From Rhodobacter sp. (GTDB lineage: Bacteria > Pseudomonadota > Alphaproteobacteria > Rhodobacterales > Rhodobacteraceae): 64,000 nt of DNA. Position numbers and translations under genes: made by a program. The notes beneath the pieces were generated by a model. That model was not told the origin of the DNA, searched no databases, and saw nothing but the letters and a program-made list of their open reading frames with translations. This document shows, in pieces, positions 36,024-43,097 of this stretch. Location: positions 1 through 64,000 of the forward strand of contig JACKKF010000007.1 in assembly GCA_020637555.1 (NCBI GenBank), written 5' to 3'. Within the stretch, counting starts at the first letter, position 1, and the number at the start of each line of letters is the position of its first letter.

Positions 36024-37733
36024 ATGTCCTTCACCTCGCCCGTCGCTGAAATCCGCTTTCTGCTGGATCAGGTGCTCGGCTACGATCGCCTGTCCGAAAC
36101 CGAAACCTTCGCCGAAGCCGGCAGCGACGTCACCGACGCCATCCTGGGCGAGGTCGGGCGCCTGTGCGACGGGGTTCTGGCGCCCCTGAACCGCAACGGC
36201 GACCTGACGCCCGCCAGGCTGGAGAACGGCGTCGTGCGCAGCTCGCCCGGTTTCAAGGACGGCTACAAGGCGATCGCCGATGGCGGCTGGCTGGGGATCG
36301 CCGCCACGCCCGCGTATGGTGGCATGGGCCTGCCGCAGACGCTGAACACCGCGATGAACGAGATGATGTCGGGCGCCTGCCTGGCGCTGCAACTGTGCCC
36401 GCTGTTGAGCCAGGGCCAGATCGAGGCGCTGGAACACCACGCCAGCGACGCGATCAAGGACCTGTATCTGCCCAAGCTTATCAGCGGAGAGTGGACGGGC
36501 ACGATGAACCTGACCGAACCGCAGGCGGGTTCGGATGTCGGCGCGCTCAGGACCAAGGCGGTGGACAACGGCGACGGCAGTTTTGCGATCACCGGGCAGA
36601 AGATTTTCATCACCTGGGGCGATCACGATGTCGCCGACAACGTCTGCCATCTGGTGCTGGCGCGGCTTCCCGATGGTGCGCCGGGCACGCGGGGCATCAG
36701 CCTGTTCATGGTGCCGAAGCTGATCCCCGACGCGGCCGGCAACCCCGGTGAACGCAACAGCCTGCGTGTCGTCTCGCTGGAACACAAGCTGGGCATCCAT
36801 GGGTCGCCCACCTGCGTCATGAGCTTCGAGGGGGCGACCGGCTGGATGGTCGGCAAGCCGAACGGCGGCATGGCGGCAATGTTCACCATGATGAACAACG
36901 CGCGCCTCGGGGTGGGGGCGCAGGGCATCGGCGTGGCCGAGGCGGCCTATCAACATGCGCTGGCCTATGCCCGGGACCGCAAGCAGGGCCGCACGCCGCT
37001 GGGCGATGGCGCGATCATCGACCATGCCGACGTGCGCCGGATGCTCGCCGTGATGAAGGCCGAGATCTTTGCCGCCCGCGCGATTGCGCTGGATTGCGGC
37101 CTGGCCATCGACATGGGCAAGGCCACCGCCCGGGACAGCTGGAAGGCGCGCGCCGCGCTGCTGACGCCGATCGCCAAGGCCCACGGCACCGATATCGGTT
37201 GCGAGGTCTCGTCGATGGGCGTGCAGATCCATGGCGGCATGGGCTTCATCGAGGAAACCGGCGCCGCGCAGTATTTCCGCGACGCCCGCATCACCCCGAT
37301 CTACGAGGGCACGAACGGCATTCAGGCCATGGATCTGGTCGGGCGCAAGATGATGGACGGCGGCGAGGCCGCCTGCCGCCTGCTGCAAGAGATCGAGGAT
37401 ACCGCCGAAAGCGCACGCGGCGCGTTGCCCGCACTGGCCGAAAAGGTCTGGGGCGCGGCCGAGACGATGCGCGAGGCGACCGAATGGATGGTCGCGCAGG
37501 AACCCGATGACCGCAATGCCGGCGCCGTGGCCTATCTGCGTGCCTTCGCGCGCGTGCTGGGCGGCTATTACCACCTGAAGGCCGCGCTCGCCGATCCGCA
37601 GGGCCCGCGCGCGCGCCTTGCACATGTGTTCATGGACCGTATCCTGCCCGAGCACGAATCGCTGCTGGTGCAGGCCCGGGCCGGCGCCGCGCAGCTCTAC
37701 GCCCTTTCGGCCGAGGATCTGATCTCCGCATGA
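36024..37733 (+). CDS. Acyl-CoA dehydrogenase (DmdC/long form)
   Basis: A 569-residue FAD acyl-CoA dehydrogenase of the long class that includes methylmercaptopropionyl-CoA dehydrogenase DmdC. The features are TMNLTEPQAGSDVGALRTKA, FAITGQKIFITWGDHD, EHKLGIHGSPTCVMSFEGAT, MMNNARLGVGAQGIGVAEAA, IHGGMGFIEETGAAQYFRDA, and the catalytic-glutamate loop ITPIYEGTNGIQAMDLVGRK. Length and YEGTNGIQ suit DmdC-type enzymes, but DMSP degradation cannot be claimed without the other dmd genes. It overlaps the next gene by ATGA, suggesting linked function, perhaps in fatty or sulfur acyl-CoA oxidation. Confidence 0.9.
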   Translation: MSFTSPVAEIRFLLDQVLGYDRLSETETFAEAGSDVTDAILGEVGRLCDGVLAPLNRNGDLTPARLENGVVRSSPGFKDGYKAIADGGWLGIAATPAYGGMGLPQTLNTAMNEMMSGACLALQLCPLLSQGQIEALEHHASDAIKDLYLPKLISGEWTGTMNLTEPQAGSDVGALRTKAVDNGDGSFAITGQKIFITWGDHDVADNVCHLVLARLPDGAPGTRGISLFMVPKLIPDAAGNPGERNSLRVVSLEHKLGIHGSPTCVMSFEGATGWMVGKPNGGMAAMFTMMNNARLGVGAQGIGVAEAAYQHALAYARDRKQGRTPLGDGAIIDHADVRRMLAVMKAEIFAARAIALDCGLAIDMGKATARDSWKARAALLTPIAKAHGTDIGCEVSSMGVQIHGGMGFIEETGAAQYFRDARITPIYEGTNGIQAMDLVGRKMMDGGEAACRLLQEIEDTAESARGALPALAEKVWGAAETMREATEWMVAQEPDDRNAGAVAYLRAFARVLGGYYHLKAALADPQGPRARLAHVFMDRILPEHESLLVQARAGAAQLYALSAEDLISA

Positions 37734-38809
37734 CGTCTTCTTCCGCAGCGCGCCCCGGCGGGCGCCCCGCCGACCCCGGTATCCGGTATCCGTTCGAGGA
37801 ACCCCCGGGACCCGGCGCCGCGATCGAGGTCGCGCCCGGCGTGCTGTGGATGCGTCTGCCCCTGCCGATGGCGCTGGACCATGTGAATGTCTATGCGCTG
37901 GACGATGGCGCGCGCGGATGGACCGTGATCGACACGGGATTTGCCAGTCGCACCGCCCGCGCCGCGTGGGAGGATCTGCTGTCCGGTCCCATGGGCGGGC
38001 GACCGGTGCATCGTGTGATCGTCACCCACCATCACCCCGACCATGTCGGGCTGGCCGGCTGGTTTCAGACGCAGCATGGGGCCGAACTGGTCACCACGCG
38101 CACCGCCTGGCTGTTCGCGCGGATGCTGCTCTTGGATCGACAATCCCAACCGGTCGCGGAAACCGTCGCCTACTGGCGCGGCGCCGGTGTGGACGAGGCC
38201 GAGATCGCGCGCCGCATGACCGAACGCCCCTTCAACTTTGCGGATGTGGTCGATCCGCTGCCGCTGGGCTTTACCCGCGTTGCCGAAGGCGACCAGATCG
38301 AGATCGGCGGCCGCCGCTGGCTGGTGCGCGTGGGCCATGGCCATGCGCCCGAACATGCGACGTTCTGGAGCCTGGACGACGATCTGGTGATCGGCGGCGA
38401 TCAGCTTCTGCCCGGGATCAGCGCCAATCTGGGCGTCTACGCCACCGAACCCGATGCCGACCCGGTGGGCGAATGGATGACCAGCTGCCGCGCGCTGGCG
38501 GCCTTTGCCGAGGACCGCCATTTCGTGCTGCCGGGCCACAAGCTGCCCTTCACCGGATTGCCGCTGCGCCTGACGCAGATGGTCGAAAACCATATCGGCG
38601 CGCTGGACAGGCTGGAACGCCATCTGACGACACCTCAGACCGCGATGCAGTGCTTCGTGCCGATCTTCAAGCGCGAGATCACGGGATCGCAGGCCGGCAT
38701 GGCCCTGGTCGAGGCCGTGGGCCATCTGAACCACCTGTTGCGCACCGGACGTGCCCGGCGCTGGCGTGACGAACGGGGTGCCTGGCTGTGGCAGGCGACG
38801 GGCGCCTGA
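37730..38809 (+). CDS. MBL-fold metallo-hydrolase
   Basis: A 359-residue metallo-beta-lactamase fold protein. The metal motif VIVTHHHPDHVGLAGWFQ and the later VRVGHGHAPEHATFWSLDDD, IGGDQLLPGIS and FVLPGHKLPFTG supply the usual His/Asp ligands. Similar proteins next to beta-oxidation genes are thioesterase- or lactonase-like. It starts inside the stop of the acyl-CoA dehydrogenase, so they are co-translated; hydrolysis of a product of that enzyme is a reasonable hypothesis. Its end overlaps the next gene by 22 bases. Confidence 0.88.
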   Translation: MTSSSAARPGGRPADPGIRYPFEEPPGPGAAIEVAPGVLWMRLPLPMALDHVNVYALDDGARGWTVIDTGFASRTARAAWEDLLSGPMGGRPVHRVIVTHHHPDHVGLAGWFQTQHGAELVTTRTAWLFARMLLLDRQSQPVAETVAYWRGAGVDEAEIARRMTERPFNFADVVDPLPLGFTRVAEGDQIEIGGRRWLVRVGHGHAPEHATFWSLDDDLVIGGDQLLPGISANLGVYATEPDADPVGEWMTSCRALAAFAEDRHFVLPGHKLPFTGLPLRLTQMVENHIGALDRLERHLTTPQTAMQCFVPIFKREITGSQAGMALVEAVGHLNHLLRTGRARRWRDERGAWLWQATGA

Positions 38810-39387
38810 CGGTCTCGCGGCGGGGCCTGCTGGCCGCTGCCGCTGCCGCCACCGCTGCGTTGGCGGGGTGTTCGCGGCTGACCCATGGCGCCCTGCCGCC
38901 GGCCGACCCGCCGGCGGTCAGCACGGACCCCGCGCTGTTGCGTATCGTCATATTCGAGATCGGCGGCCTCGACCTGCCGTTTCACGCAGGTCTGGTCATT
39001 CACACGCCGGACGGTGTCAGCATCTTTGATCCCGCCGGAAACTGGCAGCCCCAGGCCGCGCAATGCACCCGCGACGGCGACATGCTGCGGCAGGTCACCC
39101 CGCAGGGCGAGGCGGCCTATCTCAGCCGCGAGGGGCTGGGCGAGGCTCCGGGGCATTGGGTCGTGCATGTGTTCGACCGCCCCGTCAGCGCGGCGACCGC
39201 GCGGCTGGCGCTGGCCCGTGCCGAGGCGGCGCCACCGGTGCCGCCGCTGCATTGCGCGCTGGGGGTTGGCACGGTGCTGGCGGATCTGCCGGGGTTCGAC
39301 TTCATCGACCCGGGCTGGGTGACGGCCGACCTGCTGCAGGCCCTGCTGGGGCGTCCCGGTTTCACCTATGCGCGGCGCGACGGCTAG
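38788..39387 (+). CDS. Lipoprotein with conserved His...Cys pattern, paralogue A
   Basis: A 199-residue protein with GTG start at 38788. Its N-terminus VSRRGLLAAAAAATAALAGC combines a twin-arginine-like SRRGLL and a lipobox with the lipidated C28, so it is probably an envelope lipoprotein. The mature part contains IVIFEIGGLDLPFHAGLVIH, SIFDPAGNW, and PLHCALGVGTVLADLPGFDF. The same order of blocks occurs in the lipoprotein at 39654-40250, so they are paralogues. H66 and C156 are shared and could form a Cys/His catalytic pair. No family is assigned with certainty. Confidence 0.75.
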   Translation: MAGDGRLTVSRRGLLAAAAAATAALAGCSRLTHGALPPADPPAVSTDPALLRIVIFEIGGLDLPFHAGLVIHTPDGVSIFDPAGNWQPQAAQCTRDGDMLRQVTPQGEAAYLSREGLGEAPGHWVVHVFDRPVSAATARLALARAEAAPPVPPLHCALGVGTVLADLPGFDFIDPGWVTADLLQALLGRPGFTYARRDG

Positions 39388-39461
39388 GCGCGCAAAGGCG
39401 GGTGACAGCCGTTGCGCCATCCGGTATGGAAGGAAAAAATCTTGGGAACGGGAGAAGACCC

Positions 39462-39593
39462 TTGGAATACGAACACGGCTCGATGGACGTCACCACGCAA
39501 GAGAAGACCTTTCACGGTTTCATCCGGACCGCGATCTGGGGCGCCGCCATCGCCATCGGCGTGCTGATCTTCCTGGCGCTGGCCAACGCCTGA
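39462..39593 (+). CDS. aa3-type cytochrome c oxidase subunit IV
   Basis: A 43-residue one-helix protein, too short for most gene callers. It begins with TTG at 39462 (EYEHGSMDVTTQEKTFHGF), GGAG standing 7 bases upstream. The hydrophobic segment IWGAAIAIGVLIFLALANA ends the protein. The GSMD...EKTFxGFI pattern matches the bacterial aa3 oxidase subunit IV family seen in Paracoccus and Rhodobacter, where the small subunit packs against subunits I and III. The main cox genes are not in this window. Confidence 0.88.
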   Translation: MEYEHGSMDVTTQEKTFHGFIRTAIWGAAIAIGVLIFLALANA

Positions 39594-39653
39594 CCGCCGG
39601 GGCGGTGCCCCCGGCGTTGCCGCCCGTTCCTGCCTGACCCGAAGGATCCTGCC

Positions 39654-40250
39654 ATGCGCATCGTGACACGCCTTCTGGCCCTGGTCGGCCTCGTGCTGCT
39701 GGCGGCCTGCACCAAGCCGGTCCACAATTCGACCGAGGCCGAGGTTGCCGCCGCCCGCTATCAGGCCGGCGCGCCCTATGAGATCGTCCTGTTCAACGTG
39801 GTGAACAACGATCGCGGCTCGGGCGAGCATGCGGCGTTGATGATCAACGCACCCAGCCAGCGTGTGCTCTTTGATCCGGCCGGCAGCTGGACCCATCCCC
39901 TGTCGCCCGAAGTGAACGACGTCCACTACGGTTTCGACGACACGCAGCTGTTCCGCTATACCTATTACCATGCGCGGCGGACGCATCATGTGCGGATCCA
40001 GCATCTTCAGGTTTCCGGCGAGATGGCGGAATACATCCTGCGCCTCGCCCAGCAGGAAGGGCCGGTGCCCGACGCCTTCTGCGCGAAATCCATCGTGCAT
40101 ATCCTTCAGCAGGTGCCCGATTTCGCGTGGATCGAGGATTCGTTCTATCCGAACCGGCTGTCCGACCAGTTCGCGACGATCCCCGGCGTGGTCGAGGAAA
40201 ACGTCTATTCCGACGCCGAACCCACGGAACGCCAGCAATACACGCAATGA
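39654..40250 (+). CDS. Lipoprotein with conserved His...Cys pattern, paralogue B
   Basis: A 198-residue lipoprotein with signal MRIVTRLLALVGLVLLAAC and lipidated C19. The mature part shows PYEIVLFNVVNNDRGSGEHA, ALMINAPSQRVLFDPAGSW, then FCAKSIVHILQQVPDFAWIE. It aligns block for block with the protein at 38788-39387, including H59 and C143. The order His first, Cys later, with Cys starting a helix (CAKSIVHIL), resembles permuted NlpC/P60 (LRAT/YiiX-like) papain-fold hydrolases. That fold assignment is an inference. A canonical terminator follows. Confidence 0.78.
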   Translation: MRIVTRLLALVGLVLLAACTKPVHNSTEAEVAAARYQAGAPYEIVLFNVVNNDRGSGEHAALMINAPSQRVLFDPAGSWTHPLSPEVNDVHYGFDDTQLFRYTYYHARRTHHVRIQHLQVSGEMAEYILRLAQQEGPVPDAFCAKSIVHILQQVPDFAWIEDSFYPNRLSDQFATIPGVVEENVYSDAEPTERQQYTQ

Positions 40251-40251
40251 C

Positions 40252-40276
40252 AAAAGGGCCCGCCGGGGCCCTTTTT
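40252..40276. terminator. Intrinsic terminator, possibly bidirectional
   Basis: A 10-bp perfect stem (AAAAGGGCCC with GGGCCCTTTT) with a GCCG loop and a T5 tail lies directly after the lipoprotein stop. Because the stem starts with A4, the minus strand also gains a T-run, so it can end azlD transcription from the other side as well. Confidence 0.85.
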
Positions 40277-40602
40277 CATGTCAGCAGGGTGACGGCGGCC
40301 AATGTGGCCGCGCCTGCCAGCATCGCCCAGATCGCATTCTTGCGCCAGACCCCCACCAGCAGCGTCACCGCCACCGCGGACAGCAGCGCGGGATCGGGCA
40401 GGCCGGTGTCGGCCAGCGGGCGCGCGACCTGCGGGGCCATCAGTCCCGGGATCACCGCGACGGGCGTATAGCGCAACAGGCGCAGCGCCCAGCCAGGGAT
40501 CTGCCGGCCGCCGATCATGCCCAGAAACGAGAACCGCAGCGCGAAGGTGCCGACAGCCAGGACGACGATCACCAGCCAGATGGTGGACGCGGACACGCTC
40601 AT
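40276..40602 (-). CDS. azlD: AzlD family branched-chain amino acid export subunit
   Basis: A 108-residue membrane protein with about four hydrophobic segments, e.g. IWLVIVVLAVGTFALRFSFL and RYTPVAVIPGLMAPQVARPL. Length and the RFSFLG...LRYTPVAVIPG pattern fit AzlD. AzlC and AzlD together form an exporter, first seen for 4-azaleucine, for branched-chain amino acids. It starts 4 bases within the azlC end, so they are translationally coupled. Confidence 0.9.
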   Translation of the reverse strand: MSVSASTIWLVIVVLAVGTFALRFSFLGMIGGRQIPGWALRLLRYTPVAVIPGLMAPQVARPLADTGLPDPALLSAVAVTLLVGVWRKNAIWAMLAGAATLAAVTLLT

Positions 40603-41321
40603 CGGGCGTCCCTCTGCTGCCAGGTTTCGACCAGGGCGCCCGTGGCCATCGCGGCCAGCGCGGCGACCAGCAGGCCCAGGTTATACGGCAGGCCCGACAG
40701 CGCCAGGGCCAGCACCACCGACACCATTGCCGCGGCGACATGGGCCAGCGTGCGCAGCATCGGACCGATCAGCGCGATGAAGGCGATCGGCACCGCGGCG
40801 CCGATCGGCACGCCCGCGGGTATCTGGTTGCCGGCCATCGCGCCCACCAGCGTGCCCAGATACCAGACCGGGCAGATCAGCGAGACCACGCCGAAATAAT
40901 AGGCGACCTTGGCGCGCAGGCTCAATCCCGGCTGCTGTTCGTAGCGCAGGATCGAGGTCGCATAAGCCTGATCGACCATCAGATACGCGATCAGCGCGCG
41001 CTGCCACAGCGGCGCCGCGCCGATATGGGGCGCAAGGCTGGCGGAATACATCGCCATCCGCAGGTTCACCGCCAGCGCCGTGACCAGAACGATCACCGTG
41101 GGTGCGTGCTCGGTCATCAGCTGCACCGCCGTCAACTGCGCCGCGCCCGCGATCACCGCGATGGTGAACCCCATGGTCTGCGCCAGCGACAGCCCCGCAT
41201 CCGTGGCCACGACGCCAAAGACCACCCCAAAGGGGCCGACGATCAGCACGAAGGGGCCGCCATGGCGCAGCCCTTGCCAGAAGCTCTGGCGCGGCGTGAT
41301 CGCGTGGGCATCGGTTGTCAT
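40599..41321 (-). CDS. azlC: AzlC family branched-chain amino acid export permease
   Basis: A 240-residue integral membrane protein. GPFGVVFGVVATDAGLSLAQ, FTIAVIAGAAQLTAVQLM and AVNLRMAMYSASLAPHIG are typical of AzlC. It is the larger subunit of the AzlCD exporter. It overlaps azlD and also the upstream membrane protein gene by 4 bases each, placing it in a minus-strand run that begins with greA. Confidence 0.92.
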   Translation of the reverse strand: MTTDAHAITPRQSFWQGLRHGGPFVLIVGPFGVVFGVVATDAGLSLAQTMGFTIAVIAGAAQLTAVQLMTEHAPTVIVLVTALAVNLRMAMYSASLAPHIGAAPLWQRALIAYLMVDQAYATSILRYEQQPGLSLRAKVAYYFGVVSLICPVWYLGTLVGAMAGNQIPAGVPIGAAVPIAFIALIGPMLRTLAHVAAAMVSVVLALALSGLPYNLGLLVAALAAMATGALVETWQQRDAR

Positions 41322-42334
41322 AGTCTCACCCCGAACATGCCGGTCACGCGGCCCAGCAACATGAAGGCCCGGGCCGAGCGTGTCTCGGCGAACTGGGCGA
41401 TCTCGCCGTCCGATGCCTGGGTCTCGAAGGCGCTGAACCGACGGTCAAAGGTGCGCAGGAAGCGATGCGCGGATTCCCGAAACCCCGGGTCCGAACGCAT
41501 CCGCGCATAGGTCAGCGCCAGGCACGAGCGATCGCGAATCCCCCCCAGTCCCGCTACCTCCGGGCCACGCGCGCCCTGGGCAAAGGCGCGCCAGATCTCG
41601 GGGCGGGCACGGTCGGGGCGCAGGTCGTCCATGTAGATGCCTTCCTGGGACAGGGTCGTCAGGACATCCTGCGCCGCCCGGACCAGTTCCGCGGTGGCGT
41701 GATCGGCCAGGGCCCGGCGCAAGGCGGCAAAGCCGGCCTCGTCGGTTTCGGATTCGGGGAAATGCAGGGCGCGGATGAAATCCTGCGCGGGCAGCGGGTC
41801 GGAGGCGGGCAACGGGTTTTCCAGCGCCAGCACGTCCTGATCGCCGCCGTCGCCCGCGCCGGCAGGGGCTGCGGGCGGGCGCCGCGCCGCCGGATCCCGG
41901 CGCGAGACGAACATCGCCAGGCGGTCCTCGGCGTGCTTTTGCGCGGCGGCGATCTGGTCCAGCTTTTCCTCGACCGTGGGTTTCAGGGCCAGGCCGGCGG
42001 CCTGCTGGTCGCGGATCCAGCCGCGGCGCATCCCCTCGACCGTGGCCTGCAGACGCAGCGATTCGTCGCGCATGTCGCGCGCGGCGCGCAGCACCAGAAC
42101 GGCCAGCCAGATCAGGGCGACCGGCAGAAAAACGGCCAGTGCCACGACCACCAGCCCCAGTGTATCGGCGATCTGCGCCCCTTGCAGGCCCAGCACCCGG
42201 AATGCCACGACAAGCATTCCCAGCCAGGCCAGGGACAGCAAGAAGGCCAGCATCTCGCCGGACAGACGGGGCCGGGCGCCGGAACGAGGGGGCCGCGCGT
42301 CCGGTTTGGTCCGGGGCGGGGGTGTGTCGGACAT
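41318..42334 (-). CDS. Membrane-anchored coiled-coil protein of unknown function
   Basis: A 338-residue protein. A proline-rich cytosolic start (MSDTPPPRTKPDARPP) is followed by two transmembrane segments (MLAFLLSLAWLGMLVVAFRV and LGLVVVALAVFLPVALIWLA) and a charged, probably coiled stretch (RAARDMRDESLRLQATVEGM, then TVEEKLDQIAAAQKHAEDRL). An Ala/Pro-rich linker leads to a globular C-terminal domain with ALTYARMRSDPGFRESAHRF. I do not recognise a family. It shares one base with the greA stop and overlaps azlC by four, so it is expressed with both. Confidence 0.75.
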   Translation of the reverse strand: MSDTPPPRTKPDARPPRSGARPRLSGEMLAFLLSLAWLGMLVVAFRVLGLQGAQIADTLGLVVVALAVFLPVALIWLAVLVLRAARDMRDESLRLQATVEGMRRGWIRDQQAAGLALKPTVEEKLDQIAAAQKHAEDRLAMFVSRRDPAARRPPAAPAGAGDGGDQDVLALENPLPASDPLPAQDFIRALHFPESETDEAGFAALRRALADHATAELVRAAQDVLTTLSQEGIYMDDLRPDRARPEIWRAFAQGARGPEVAGLGGIRDRSCLALTYARMRSDPGFRESAHRFLRTFDRRFSAFETQASDGEIAQFAETRSARAFMLLGRVTGMFGVRL

Positions 42335-42804
42335 CAGCGGTATTCGACCGCGAGCACCTCGTAGCTGCGCTCGCCGCCGGGGGTGCGAACCTCGACCGAA
42401 TCGCCGGGCTCCTTGCCGATCAGGGCGCGCGCCAGCGGCGACTTGATGTTGAGCAGGCCGTTTTCAATGTCCGCTTCGGATTCGCCGACGATCTGATAGG
42501 TGCGCTCGTCGTCCGTATCCTCATCGACGATGGTGACGGTCGCGCCGAACTTGATCGCGCCCGACATCTTCGACGGGTCGATGACCTCGGCGCGGCCAAG
42601 GATGCCTTCCAGCTCCTTGATGCGGCCTTCGATGAAGCTCTGCTTCTCGCGCGCGGCGTGGTATTCGGCGTTCTCCGACAGGTCGCCATGCTCGCGCGCC
42701 TCGGCGATGGCGCGGATCACCGCGGGCCGTTCCGTGGATTTCAGCGTGCGCAGTTCCTCGTCCAGGGCGTCAAAGCCGCGGCGGGTCATGGGGATCTTTT
42801 CCAT
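42334..42804 (-). CDS. greA: Transcription elongation factor GreA
   Basis: A 156-residue factor that rescues backtracked RNA polymerase. The N-terminal coiled coil MEKIPMTRRGFDALDEELRT includes the acidic tip region REHGDLSENAEYHAAREKQ, and the C-terminal FKBP-like domain has SPLARALIGKEPGDSVEV and TPGGERSYEVLAVEY. The ATG at 42804 gives the usual start; a longer frame upstream is not conserved. It heads a minus-strand operon with the membrane protein and azlCD. Confidence 0.96.
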   Translation of the reverse strand: MEKIPMTRRGFDALDEELRTLKSTERPAVIRAIAEAREHGDLSENAEYHAAREKQSFIEGRIKELEGILGRAEVIDPSKMSGAIKFGATVTIVDEDTDDERTYQIVGESEADIENGLLNIKSPLARALIGKEPGDSVEVRTPGGERSYEVLAVEYR

Positions 42805-42862
42805 CGTGCTCACCAAACAAAAGAAAACGCCCACGGCCGGGGCCGGGGCAGCGCGGGGTCAA

Positions 42863-42921
42863 CGCGACTACCTGACCGCAGTCGCGGGCGAATTGCAAGC
42901 CCCGCGCGGCAGGCTTTTTTT
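42863..42921 (+). ncRNA. Candidate small RNA or leader with terminator
   Basis: On the plus strand, a 7-bp stem (CGCGACT 42863-42869, AGTCGCG 42880-42886) is followed by AAGCC...GGCTT (42897-42916) enclosing CCGCGCGG and running into seven T's. This looks like an intrinsic terminator, but no plus-strand gene precedes it: greA runs away on minus and the ETF-QO start is 177 bases downstream. It may end a short RNA or form an attenuator in the ETF-QO leader. No promoter was identified, so confidence is low. Confidence 0.35.
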
Positions 42922-43097
42922 CCCTGAGCGGGCCACTGCCCACGGGTATCGGATCCGGCGATTGCCCGTATCGCCGCAAAGCGGCATACACGGCGCGTTC
43001 TGACGCGCGGTTCGCATTGACCAGATGCATCGCCAGAGGGTATTCCCCACGAAACAAAATTGCGCCAGACGGCAGCCCCAGGGACCGAGGAGCCACC

